A stretch of 64,000 bases of DNA from Chryseobacterium jejuense (GCF_017877355.1 NZ_JAGIPR010000005.1:369151-433150), one strand, 5' to 3'; positions 49,308-55,672 are shown, counted from the first letter of the stretch. Notes: a model not told the origin generated them from the letters alone. Translations and numbers: made by a program.

Positions 49308-50228
49308 TTAACTTTCAAGATAGCGGTTTAGAGACTCCTGGAGATGGTTTCGGATGTCATCAACTAAACCTTTCGGTTCCAGAACTGTTACCTCTTTTCC
49401 ATAGGATAAAATCTCCTGCATGAAATCATAAGTAGGGTGGAGGAAAAACTCAAAATAGATTTCTTCCGGAGTTTCTTTCGTTTCTTTTTGGGATTGATGA
49501 AGCGGAAAACTTCTGATGTATTCTCCCTGATGACGACTGCATTTTAGTACAATGTTCTGGGGTTTCTGTTCTGCCAGATTCATCACTCCGAATGCATTTT
49601 TAAAGTGTTCTCTGAAGTTGTATTTATACTTTTCTCTGTATTGGTTTTTGGCCACATCCAGATAATTGATTCTGTCTAGTCCAAATGATTTTAAAACCTT
49701 ATCCTTGGTGTCAATGGCGATGAGGTACCATCTGTCTTTGGATTCTTTTAAGGCTAATGGATGAACCTTTCTGGAGGTCATCAGTTTGTTTTTGTAATTG
49801 TAATGTTCAAAGCTTACCACTCTTTTATTACGGATGGCAAAGAACAGATCATAAAAATGTTCTATACCGGTTGGTTTACGGCTTTCAAAGAAAATAAAAT
49901 TTGAAAAATCAGGGTGAAGATTCAGGGCATTGCTTACCTGGAAGGATTCCAATAGTTTTTGGTTGTATTCATCCACTTCCATAATCGGGCGGCTTTCGAT
50001 ATAGTATCGGTTGTCTCCTTTTTTCTTATTGTGAATGGAAAGGTTGAAAAGATCAGAAATCTCACGAATGTCTCTCTGCAAGGTACGGATAGAGTAGCTT
50101 TTGATCCCCGCATCCTGGAATTCAAAAGAATTTAAAAGATAGTCCTCCAGCTGAGAATAGGTAGCTGGAGAACTTTCTAATCTTTTTATAATTAAGGCAT
50201 ATCTTGTCAGATAAAAATCTTTCTTCAT
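49308..50228 (-). CDS. WYL-domain transcriptional regulator
   Basis: 306 aa from ATG 50226-50228. A GTG at 50246 would start inside the -7 box and is rejected. N-terminal winged HTH (residues about 5-65: TRYALIIKRLESSPATYSQL, SIRTLQRDIREI). WYL domain: RKVHPLALKESKDRWYLIAI with Trp167-Tyr168-Leu169, then SFGLDRI. A C-terminal WCX-like extension follows. WYL proteins sense nucleic acids or nucleotides and control DNA-damage (DriD, PafBC) or anti-phage (BrxR, CapW) genes. Its own promoter carries box A of the motif set found across 50.2-55.6 kb, so it is the best candidate regulator of that set, whether repressor or activator. Confidence 0.9.
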   Translation of the reverse strand: MKKDFYLTRYALIIKRLESSPATYSQLEDYLLNSFEFQDAGIKSYSIRTLQRDIREISDLFNLSIHNKKKGDNRYYIESRPIMEVDEYNQKLLESFQVSNALNLHPDFSNFIFFESRKPTGIEHFYDLFFAIRNKRVVSFEHYNYKNKLMTSRKVHPLALKESKDRWYLIAIDTKDKVLKSFGLDRINYLDVAKNQYREKYKYNFREHFKNAFGVMNLAEQKPQNIVLKCSRHQGEYIRSFPLHQSQKETKETPEEIYFEFFLHPTYDFMQEILSYGKEVTVLEPKGLVDDIRNHLQESLNRYLES

Positions 50229-50245
50229 GGTAAAATTTTGTACCA

Positions 50246-50286
50246 CAAATATATGGGCTTAATGCGACAAAATGTGTCGTGTTTTA
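50246..50286 (-). promoter_or_regulatory. Regulon element A, promoter of the WYL gene
   Basis: -7 box TATATTTG (50246-50253, minus strand), 10-bp gap, palindromic box at 50264-50286: half-sites GCGACA and TGTCGT separated by 5 bp, then GTTTTA. The -7 box ends 17 bp before the WYL ATG, pointing to autoregulation. Confidence 0.75.
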
Positions 50287-50347
50287 TTTTTTGAAAAAGA
50301 AATATTGAAAATTAATATCATTCTATCTTCTGCAATTTAAAGCGTTT

Positions 50348-50635
50348 TTACAGTTCATCTTCCCATTCCTCAGCGTAGCCATGTGATGTTAAGGTAAAAA
50401 GGACTTCTCCTTTTTCAGCGTCTATAATAACAAAGTGAGGAATGGGTTCTAGGTATCCTTCAATGTCATAATTGACAACAAAAATATTTAGTTTAGTGTC
50501 TTCATATTTTCCATATCCAATCCTTTTTTGTTCTTCGTAACGGACTTTATCTTTTTCAACAATAAAAATATATTCTCTTTTTCGATCCTGTAAATATTGT
50601 TTCACTATTTCTAATGCTTTTTCTTTAGTTATCAT
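50348..50635 (-). CDS. Small cytosolic protein, Imm35-like
   Basis: 95 aa, no signal peptide: MITKEKALEIVKQYLQDRKREYIF, then VEKDKVRYEEQKRIGYGKYED, a beta-rich middle (NIFVVNYDIEGYLEPIPHFVIIDAEKGEVLFTLTSHG) and an acidic tail. The opening helix and FVIIDAEKGEVL strand pair resemble Imm35/PepSY-like small immunity proteins; this is a weak resemblance. It lies between the WYL gene and an orphan regulon element, with no good copy of that element directly in front. A TACTTTTA box lies 43 bp upstream at 50679-50686. Function unknown. Confidence 0.55.
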   Translation of the reverse strand: MITKEKALEIVKQYLQDRKREYIFIVEKDKVRYEEQKRIGYGKYEDTKLNIFVVNYDIEGYLEPIPHFVIIDAEKGEVLFTLTSHGYAEEWEDEL

Positions 50636-50774
50636 GCTATTATTTTTTATCAGCCTGCTTCCGATATCTGTTTTCTCAATAAAAGTACTGAAACTTACTA
50701 TTAAAGATTTTCATCTCTTTCATTTTTCTGTTATGAATAGTAGTAATTATTTTTTACAATGGGTTAAAAAAATA

Positions 50775-50801
50775 ATAAGCCACAGAAATACTGTGGCTTA
50801 T
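50775..50801 (-). terminator. Minus-strand terminator with no intact gene upstream
   Basis: Perfect 11-bp arms ATAAGCCACAG/CTGTGGCTTAT (50775-50785, 50791-50801), followed on the minus strand by a T-rich tail. The next promoter-like element upstream is element B, about 210 bp away. Confidence 0.75.
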
Positions 50802-51006
50802 GAAATATAGAATATTGTGATTGGGTTATGAAGCTTTATAAGATCACTTCAGAATCTATGGTCCTGTTTTTAGTGGTCACAAACCGAATTTCCACGTGAT
50901 TTATATTTTTCAGACATTGTTCTGGCTGCCCAAGATTTTGTGAATGGTGAATTCAAAGGTGTTGAGAATGTTTAATGAGACTGCTGTGTGCGTATTATAG
51001 AGATTT

Positions 51007-51047
51007 CGAGGATAAAATTGGACAGCATCAGAACTTGTCTTGTTTTA
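51007..51047 (-). promoter_or_regulatory. Regulon element B (decayed copy)
   Basis: The palindromic box at 51025-51047 has GCATCA and TGTCTT half-sites and the GTTTTA tail. The -7 position 51007-51014 (TATCCTCG on the minus strand) has lost two consensus bases. The 10-bp gap is kept, which argues for common origin. Confidence 0.5.
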
Positions 51048-51057
51048 AAACTTTTAT

Positions 51058-51228
51058 TTAAAAGACATCTTCTTCAAGAATGTCTTCTTCAAAATCTTGC
51101 CTGAAGAAATTTTCAATGTCATTGAGATAGTTTTCATAATCCATCTCTGCATTTTCGATGTCACTCCATTCCACGGTGTAGAGATCTTCATCGAAGAGTA
51201 TATCTGTGTTGTGATTGGATGTTTTCAT
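51058..51228 (-). CDS. Highly acidic 56-aa protein
   Basis: 56 aa from ATG 51226-51228; the frame can be extended upstream only to a TTG at 51306 through unconvincing sequence. The protein (MKTSNHNTDILFDEDLYTVE, then repeated Asp/Glu/Asn) ends FRQDFEEDILEEDVF. About 40% of residues are Asp or Glu, with hardly any Lys or Arg. No homologue is recognised. Element C lies upstream and would give a leader of about 110 nt. Its charge would fit a DNA-mimic, anti-sigma or immunity role, but that is speculation. Confidence 0.55.
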   Translation of the reverse strand: MKTSNHNTDILFDEDLYTVEWSDIENAEMDYENYLNDIENFFRQDFEEDILEEDVF

Positions 51229-51345
51229 GTTTTGTATTGTGATTTGGTGTTGGTTAATTTCTGAACATATTCCGGACTGTTCAGCATAGATCAATGTTGA
51301 ATTCAAAAGCTTTTATTAATTGTTTTTGTGTTCTTGTTTATATTT

Positions 51346-51386
51346 CAAAAGTAATCTAGGGAAGCGTCAAAACTTGACGCATAAAA
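51346..51386 (-). promoter_or_regulatory. Regulon element C, promoter of the acidic protein gene
   Basis: -7 box TACTTTTG (51346-51353, minus strand), 10-bp gap, box at 51364-51386 with perfect half-sites GCGTCA/TGACGC. Its outer edge touches the terminator of the preceding operon at 51387. Confidence 0.75.
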
Positions 51387-51417
51387 AAAATAACTCAAAA
51401 GAATTTTGAGTTATTTT
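51387..51417 (-). terminator. Terminator of the DUF2589-type operon
   Basis: Perfect 14-bp arms (51387-51400, 51404-51417) with GAA loop and a T-rich tail on the minus strand, 4 bp past the stop of the 184-aa gene. Confidence 0.92.
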
Positions 51418-51421
51418 AGTT

Positions 51422-51976
51422 TTAAGAAAAATCGTTAATATCTATTTCATCAGCAATGAGCATAATGATGTCCATTTCAGAAAGCATTGATTTAAGTTTG
51501 ATGCCTCCTAATTTTAAATCATTATCAGAAAGGATGTGTGACCAGACTTTCTGTACAAAATCTTCAAATGTTATTTCTGAAGTATAACGCGGACTTGTTG
51601 TTTGCACTGCTAAAGCCAGTATTTGCTTGGTAATATCTCTGCATTCATTCATTTTTGTTTCATGAGGCAGTAATACATTAAGCACACAGTTTTGTGCATC
51701 GTGAAGAAGATTTGCAGTAACCTTGAGTTGGTTTTTTTTAGCATTAAAATTTCTATCATCACTAATTTTGCCTGCCAGGATCTTACTTCTGAAACCTGCT
51801 ATTTCCGAAACTTCACTAATGGTGTTCGTAGAAAGAATATCCTCTACAGACTTCAGCCATGAAAGCATTCTCTCAACAAAAAAAGGATCTTTTTTCTCCA
51901 ATGAAGAAACAATACCTGGAAACTCCAGCAGCTGATCCTTTAACTGGGAAACTAAAATAAACTGTGATTTTTTCAT
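51422..51976 (-). CDS. Hypothetical protein, third gene of the DUF2589-type operon
   Basis: 184 aa, cytosolic and mostly helical: MKKSQFILVSQLKDQLLEFPGI, FVERMLSWLKSVEDIL, FNAKKNQLKVTANLLHDAQNCVLNVLLPHETKMNECRDI, FEDFVQKVWSHILSDNDL. I recognise no family. The stop lies directly before a strong terminator, and the ATG is 4 bp past the preceding gene's stop, so it is the last gene of a tightly coupled unit. Element D is the only regulon element upstream of the unit. A partner or regulator role for the other two proteins is plausible. Confidence 0.7.
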   Translation of the reverse strand: MKKSQFILVSQLKDQLLEFPGIVSSLEKKDPFFVERMLSWLKSVEDILSTNTISEVSEIAGFRSKILAGKISDDRNFNAKKNQLKVTANLLHDAQNCVLNVLLPHETKMNECRDITKQILALAVQTTSPRYTSEITFEDFVQKVWSHILSDNDLKLGGIKLKSMLSEMDIIMLIADEIDINDFS

Positions 51977-51980
51977 TCTA

Positions 51981-52664
51981 TTATTCAGGGATAAGTGTTT
52001 CTATAATATTTCCATTGATATCTTCATATCTAGACCATTCCATTCCTGCTTCACTCACACTCATTTTAGCGAAAATCAGGCATTTGGCATCCAGTTGCAT
52101 CAATTTGCTTGCCTCTACAATAATCTCCCGGTTATCTAACTTTTCAATAACTCTTCTGGCTTCCAAAATAATTCTGTTGAAAAGGCTTTGCAGTAAAAGC
52201 TGGGGATCTGTATTCTTCCATGAAAAATTGGGAAGAGAACGACAGTATTCTACGGTATATTTTGAAATAGGCTCAAAATACTGTATTTGAGTATCGGTGA
52301 GGGTAGGTTTGTTTTCAGCCTTGATCTTCGTTATATAATCATTATAACTAAGCTCCTGATTGGCCAGAAAATTTCTTAAATTCTGATCATTTTTTATGTC
52401 AGAAGGATTATAATCTGTTGCTGCTACTTTGGTAATTTCTTCATAAGAAAAATCTTTGAAAGGCAAGATAGGGGAGTTTCCTGCTGTAGCAAAAGGAATA
52501 GTAAGGTCTACTGTTCCCACTTTCATTCTTGGAATGGAAAAATGCTTCAGTAAATCATCTTTAGCATATTCTTTTGCTATTTCTACAGTCTGTAAGTCTG
52601 TCATTTTTCTGGCTGCAGCAATTTCAGAGACAATACCTCCTAAGTATTCATTCAATTTTGGCAT
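51981..52664 (-). CDS. DUF2589-associated protein
   Basis: 227 aa without signal or membrane segment. The N-terminus MPKLNEYLGGIVSEIAAARK followed by IAKEYAKDDLLKHFSIPRMKVGTVDLTIPFA is the kind of sequence found in proteins encoded next to DUF2589 genes: an amphipathic helix, then IPR, then a beta-hairpin of the type LTIPFA. Tyr-rich helices follow (YFEPISKYTVEYCRSLPNFSW, LFNRIILEARRVIEKLDN), then a short C-terminal beta segment. It may co-assemble with the upstream DUF2589 protein. Function unknown. Confidence 0.65.
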   Translation of the reverse strand: MPKLNEYLGGIVSEIAAARKMTDLQTVEIAKEYAKDDLLKHFSIPRMKVGTVDLTIPFATAGNSPILPFKDFSYEEITKVAATDYNPSDIKNDQNLRNFLANQELSYNDYITKIKAENKPTLTDTQIQYFEPISKYTVEYCRSLPNFSWKNTDPQLLLQSLFNRIILEARRVIEKLDNREIIVEASKLMQLDAKCLIFAKMSVSEAGMEWSRYEDINGNIIETLIPE

Positions 52665-52700
52665 GATAAGTTTTTTTTAATTGATAATGATTTTTTAAAA

Positions 52701-52724
52701 GGATGGCTGCCGGAGCAGCCATCC
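52701..52724 (-). promoter_or_regulatory. Intercistronic GC-rich hairpin (partial terminator or stabiliser)
   Basis: Perfect 10-bp arms GGATGGCTGC/GCAGCCATCC with CGGA loop, 10 bp past the DUF2589 stop. On the minus strand it is followed by TTTTAAAAAA, a weak T tail. It probably limits read-through so that the first protein is made in excess. Confidence 0.65.
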
Positions 52725-52733
52725 TGAAAATAA

Positions 52734-53324
52734 TTAAGGAGTAGTAGTAGCCGGTGCTGCAGAAGCAACAATAGCATCTTCTAACATATCCATAATTTTT
52801 GAAAGACCCGCAGGTAATTCGTCATTTACAGCTTTTACATGTACACCCAACGTATAAGTTTTTTCTGTAGTTGAAGTACTTGAGTTGGTTTTCTTATAAG
52901 AAGCTGAAGCATTGAATTTAACTTTCCAGAACTTAGCGCTGATAGAAGCACTTCCCTGGAATTCACTAGCAATACTCTGAGTTTCCACAGAATTAAGCTT
53001 GGCGTTAAAATCAATAGTCATTTCATCAATTCTTAAAGACGGAATTGAAAGCATACAAAGCAATGGGACACTTAATTTTACTTCTGATTTTACTACGTTT
53101 TCATTGTTTTCAGCTGTGCTGGGAACTGACTTTGTATAGATAAAATCCACATATTTAAGCTTTTTAGCTCCTCCTTCTGGAGACCCTTCTTCAAAACCGA
53201 CTTCTTTAATGAAATTTACTTGTGACATGGATGCGTCATGCTGAGCCTTGATAGCTGCCTGCATAGGCCCTCCGATGTAAACACTGAAATCTAAACTGTT
53301 TAATTCTTGTACTAAATTTGCCAT
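52734..53324 (-). CDS. DUF2589 family protein
   Basis: 196 aa. The N-terminus is the DUF2589 signature: LVQELNSLDFSVYIGGPMQA followed by AIKAQHDASMSQVNFIKEVGF (residues about 4-44). Beta-rich sequence follows (KLKYVDFIYTKS, SEVKLSVPLLCMLSIPSLRIDEMTIDFNAKL, SISAKFWKVKFNASASYKK), and a helix near the C-terminus (LSKIMDMLEDAIVAS). No signal peptide. DUF2589 has no known function; an alternating beta pattern and abundance of paralogues in operons suggest self-assembly, which is inference. It is the first gene of the operon, preceded by element D and a leader of about 190 nt. Confidence 0.8.
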   Translation of the reverse strand: MANLVQELNSLDFSVYIGGPMQAAIKAQHDASMSQVNFIKEVGFEEGSPEGGAKKLKYVDFIYTKSVPSTAENNENVVKSEVKLSVPLLCMLSIPSLRIDEMTIDFNAKLNSVETQSIASEFQGSASISAKFWKVKFNASASYKKTNSSTSTTEKTYTLGVHVKAVNDELPAGLSKIMDMLEDAIVASAAPATTTP

Positions 53325-53682
53325 AATTCTAAAATTGTTAAGGTTATTAATTGGTTAATAATATATAGTAGTGCTAGCAGACTAATATTCAATATTGGGC
53401 AATAGATATCCTGTTCAGTATTTGATGAACTGAAGATTATTATTAAAAATAATAAGGATAATGTAAGTTTGGAATAAGCTTATTTAGCTTTGGTTTCCTT
53501 GGTTATTTTGTTTATTTAAAGATAGTTGACTAAAGCGTCAAAACTTGTCGTGTTATAATTTATTTTCATTTTTATTTCATTTTTGATGAATATTATAAAT
53601 TGACAAGGTAAAGTGTTTTAATTTGGTGAGAATTTTAATATAAGCTTTTAAGCTTATTTGGGCTTAATATAAGGTTAAAAGC
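53325..53682. other. 358-bp region: long leader, element D and patatin 3' hairpin
   Basis: 53325-53510 is the A/T-rich 5' leader of the DUF2589 operon, element D is at 53517-53557, and an A/T-rich hairpin downstream of the patatin gene is at 53639-53687. No ORF is seen. Confidence 0.6.
53517..53557 (-). promoter_or_regulatory. Regulon element D, promoter of the DUF2589 operon
   Basis: -7-like box TATCTTTA (53517-53524, minus strand; last base off consensus), 10-bp gap, box at 53535-53557 with GCGTCA and TGTCGT half-sites and a GTTATA tail. Confidence 0.7.
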
Positions 53683-53687
53683 TTATA
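53639..53687 (-). terminator. A/T-rich hairpin overlapping the patatin stop codon
   Basis: Perfect 13-bp arms (53639-53651, 53675-53687) around a 23-nt loop; the inner arm includes the patatin stop codon at 53683-53685. A probable terminator, although the stem is A/T-rich. Confidence 0.55.
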
Positions 53688-54720
53688 TTTTGTTTCTGAT
53701 GAGTTTTTGGACAATTTGATTCAAGGTTTCCCTGTTATCATCAATATAGCTTAATCCAGCTTGTATCAAATTCTCAATATTAGAGCGTCTTACGTTATCC
53801 ATTGCGGGAGAAGCATTTTTCAATGATGGATTCAGACGGTAATAATTTTTCTGATTTCTCAATCCTAAAGTCTGGAACATTTGAGAAAGCTGATAATCCA
53901 CGGTTTCTGCATTAGCAGACATTAAAATATCAATAATTGGGCCTACCCAGCCAATTTTCCCAGCTTTTTCCAGTCTTTTAAAAGGATAAGGTCTGGCTTC
54001 AATTCCTGTTCCGATCGATATCATAATCATATCGTTAACTCCAGGATGATTGGCTTTCTGATGATTTTTTAAAACCTCTGCAAAAGGAATCTTTCTGGCT
54101 TCTGCGTAAGCACAAAGTGCAGGGTTATTCGCAAACATACCGCCATCAATCAGGCTGAAGATCTGCCCATACATAGATTTGATCTGTACCGGGCTGAAAT
54201 AGGTTGGTGCTGCGGATGTTGCCCTGCAAACATCTTTTACATAGAAATTATCTGTGCTAAGGTGTGCTTCAGCTGAATTGAAAAGCTTAGCTCTTCTGTT
54301 TTCGATGTCATAACTTGTTATTAAACAGGGTTTTATTAATTCTTTTAGTTCTAGATTTCCAAAAAAGTCATTCAGGTTTTTCTCAAGAGCTTCCTGAGAA
54401 ATTCTTTCATTTAATAATCCAAATGGATTAACCAGTTTTTCCCAAAAGGAAACCTGGAAGATATCACCGCCCTTTTCAGCATACAATTCCAATCCTTTCT
54501 GGATAGAATACTTTGCCTTACGAACTTCATCGGGACATAGAATAATAGAAGCAATCAGACCTCCTGTGCTGCTGCCTGCCACCAGATCAAAATAATCTCC
54601 AAGTTTAGCACTCGGTTTATCATAATACTGGAGCTGTTCTTCTATGTAGCGCAGAATAATACAGGTAATAATTCCCCTTATTCCGCCTCCGTCCAAAGAA
54701 AGAATGGTTGTCTTTTTCAT
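53683..54720 (-). CDS. Patatin-like phospholipase
   Basis: 345 aa, cytosolic, no signal peptide. Oxyanion loop LSLDGGGIRGI (residues 8-17), nucleophile Ser51 in VAGSSTGG, and catalytic Asp192 in LIDGGMFANNP: a complete Ser-Asp dyad, so it is probably active. It would hydrolyse membrane phospholipids. Patatins of this type are effectors in anti-phage systems (CapV in CBASS) and also occur alone. No CD-NTase or other CBASS gene is visible here. It has its own element E about 125 bp upstream. Confidence 0.92.
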   Translation of the reverse strand: MKKTTILSLDGGGIRGIITCIILRYIEEQLQYYDKPSAKLGDYFDLVAGSSTGGLIASIILCPDEVRKAKYSIQKGLELYAEKGGDIFQVSFWEKLVNPFGLLNERISQEALEKNLNDFFGNLELKELIKPCLITSYDIENRRAKLFNSAEAHLSTDNFYVKDVCRATSAAPTYFSPVQIKSMYGQIFSLIDGGMFANNPALCAYAEARKIPFAEVLKNHQKANHPGVNDMIMISIGTGIEARPYPFKRLEKAGKIGWVGPIIDILMSANAETVDYQLSQMFQTLGLRNQKNYYRLNPSLKNASPAMDNVRRSNIENLIQAGLSYIDDNRETLNQIVQKLIRNKI

Positions 54721-54848
54721 GTTATTTTATTAATTGTTTTTTAAGAATACATTACAATATGACCCCCTGAGGAATTGATGATTTTGGTCAGAAAAATGAT
54801 TGAATTCCATGCCTGGATCTTGTTGTTTTTAGTGATTTTCTTATAAAA

Positions 54849-54889
54849 CAAAGGTAGGGCGGGGAAGCGACAGAACTTGACGTGTTTTA
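54849..54889 (-). promoter_or_regulatory. Regulon element E, promoter of the patatin gene
   Basis: -7 box TACCTTTG (54849-54856, minus strand), 10-bp gap, box at 54867-54889 with GCGACA and TGACGT half-sites and GTTTTA tail. Confidence 0.75.
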
Positions 54890-54911
54890 TTTAATTTCCA
54901 ATAAAAGAGAA

Positions 54912-55412
54912 TTAAAGAACAATATAATTCTGCGGATCTCTGGGCATCTTCAAAAGCGCTCTCCAGCTTGTTTTTACAAGTCCTTTCTTCGATGGAATTG
55001 TCTTTTTTTCAAAGTGGGGAAGATCTTTAAAAGTTTTCCAGTTTCCGCCCCAATCCCAGCCATGTCTTGCGAAAATTTTTACACACTCATACCAATCGGC
55101 TACCCTATCATTATCCCAGTCTTTTACAGTATCCCAGCTGGCTGTTTTTCCATCAATCATCAGGCAGATGTCTACGGCAAGACCATAATTGTGAATACTC
55201 TGACCTGCTTTGGCATTCGTTACCTTTTTTCCGGATGTTATTCTTCCAATGGCATAAAGCTTTTCCTGCTCTTCAAAAGATCTTAATCCCTGGGTGATTC
55301 TTATCTTAGCTCTACCGGTAAGTGCTTCATCACATTCCTTAATAATTTGCTTTACTTCATCTCTTACCAAGGGGTGAAGTTTCTGAATTCTTTCTAATGT
55401 TACTTTATCCAT
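54912..55412 (-). CDS. M15-family peptidase, phage-endolysin-like
   Basis: 166 aa without signal peptide or TM segment. Zinc-site layout of M15C L-alanyl-D-glutamate peptidases (CwlK/T5-type lysins): ITQGLRSFEEQEKLYAIGR, then His74 and Asp81 in QSIHNYGLAVDICL, and His133 in FKDLPHFE. The HGWDWGGNWKTFKDLPHFE ending is typical of lysins. It would cut wall stem peptides, but without a signal it needs a membrane breach to reach them. Element F sits directly before it (leader about 15 nt), and element G lies 90 bp further out. Confidence 0.88.
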   Translation of the reverse strand: MDKVTLERIQKLHPLVRDEVKQIIKECDEALTGRAKIRITQGLRSFEEQEKLYAIGRITSGKKVTNAKAGQSIHNYGLAVDICLMIDGKTASWDTVKDWDNDRVADWYECVKIFARHGWDWGGNWKTFKDLPHFEKKTIPSKKGLVKTSWRALLKMPRDPQNYIVL

Positions 55413-55431
55413 AAATCTTTATCGTTTGAAA

Positions 55432-55472
55432 CAAAAGTAGGAGTGGGAAGCGACAAAAATTGACGTGTTTTA
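55432..55472 (-). promoter_or_regulatory. Regulon element F, promoter of the M15 peptidase gene
   Basis: -7 box TACTTTTG (55432-55439, minus strand), 10-bp gap, box at 55450-55472 with GCGACA and TGACGT half-sites and GTTTTA tail. Confidence 0.78.
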
Positions 55473-55521
55473 ATTAAAAATCAGCGAAGTTGAAGAATAA
55501 TTCAGAAATTGTTTTTGAAAA

Positions 55522-55562
55522 CAAAGCTATATACCAAATGCGACAAAACATGTCGTGTTTAA
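55522..55562 (-). promoter_or_regulatory. Regulon element G, second element upstream of the M15 gene
   Basis: -7 box TAGCTTTG (55522-55529, minus strand), 10-bp gap, box at 55540-55562 with GCGACA and TGTCGT half-sites and GTTTAA tail. It points toward the M15 gene but also lies in the shared region with the divergent umuC. Confidence 0.72.
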
Positions 55563-55643
55563 AAATAATATTTATTTGTTTTTCAATATGTTAAATGTGA
55601 TGTTAATTCCGGATTAAAAAGTGTTTTTTTTCTTGAAAAATAA

Positions 55644-55651
55644 TAATTTTG
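55644..55651 (+). promoter_or_regulatory. -7 box of the umuC-like gene
   Basis: TAATTTTG matches TAnnTTTG, 21 bp before the ATG at 55673. No regulon box sits at the 10-bp distance on this strand. Confidence 0.55.
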
Positions 55652-55672
55652 TATAGATAATTCACGATCATC

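Larger units (their letters stand above)
50636..51057. other. 422-bp region with terminator, decayed regulon element B and a possible gene relic
   Basis: Contents from left to right: a weak promoter for the Imm35-like gene; a strong minus-strand terminator hairpin at 50775-50801; about 200 bp (50802-51006) with only short frames, including an uninitiated minus-strand frame ending NHVEIRFVTTKNRTIDSEVIL; and decayed regulon element B at 51007-51047. It looks like a promoter-relic-terminator unit, or a small RNA gene. Confidence 0.5.

Noticed and set aside
53683..54720. CBASS system based on the patatin gene
   Set aside because: No CD-NTase, ubiquitin-like or other CBASS gene is visible within several kilobases.
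54912..55412. Prophage remnant based on the lysin-like M15 gene
   Set aside because: No capsid, tail, portal, terminase, integrase or holin gene is nearby, and the gene has the same promoter element as its non-phage neighbours. A phage origin of the single gene remains possible.
51025..55562. CRISPR array from the repeated palindromic box
   Set aside because: The copies are hundreds of bases apart, lie in promoters with a fixed distance to -7 boxes, and there are no spacers or cas genes.
55540..55562. LexA/SOS box for umuC
   Set aside because: The same box occurs in front of several non-SOS genes and its fixed-distance -7 box points away from umuC; the WYL gene with its own copy is a better candidate regulator.
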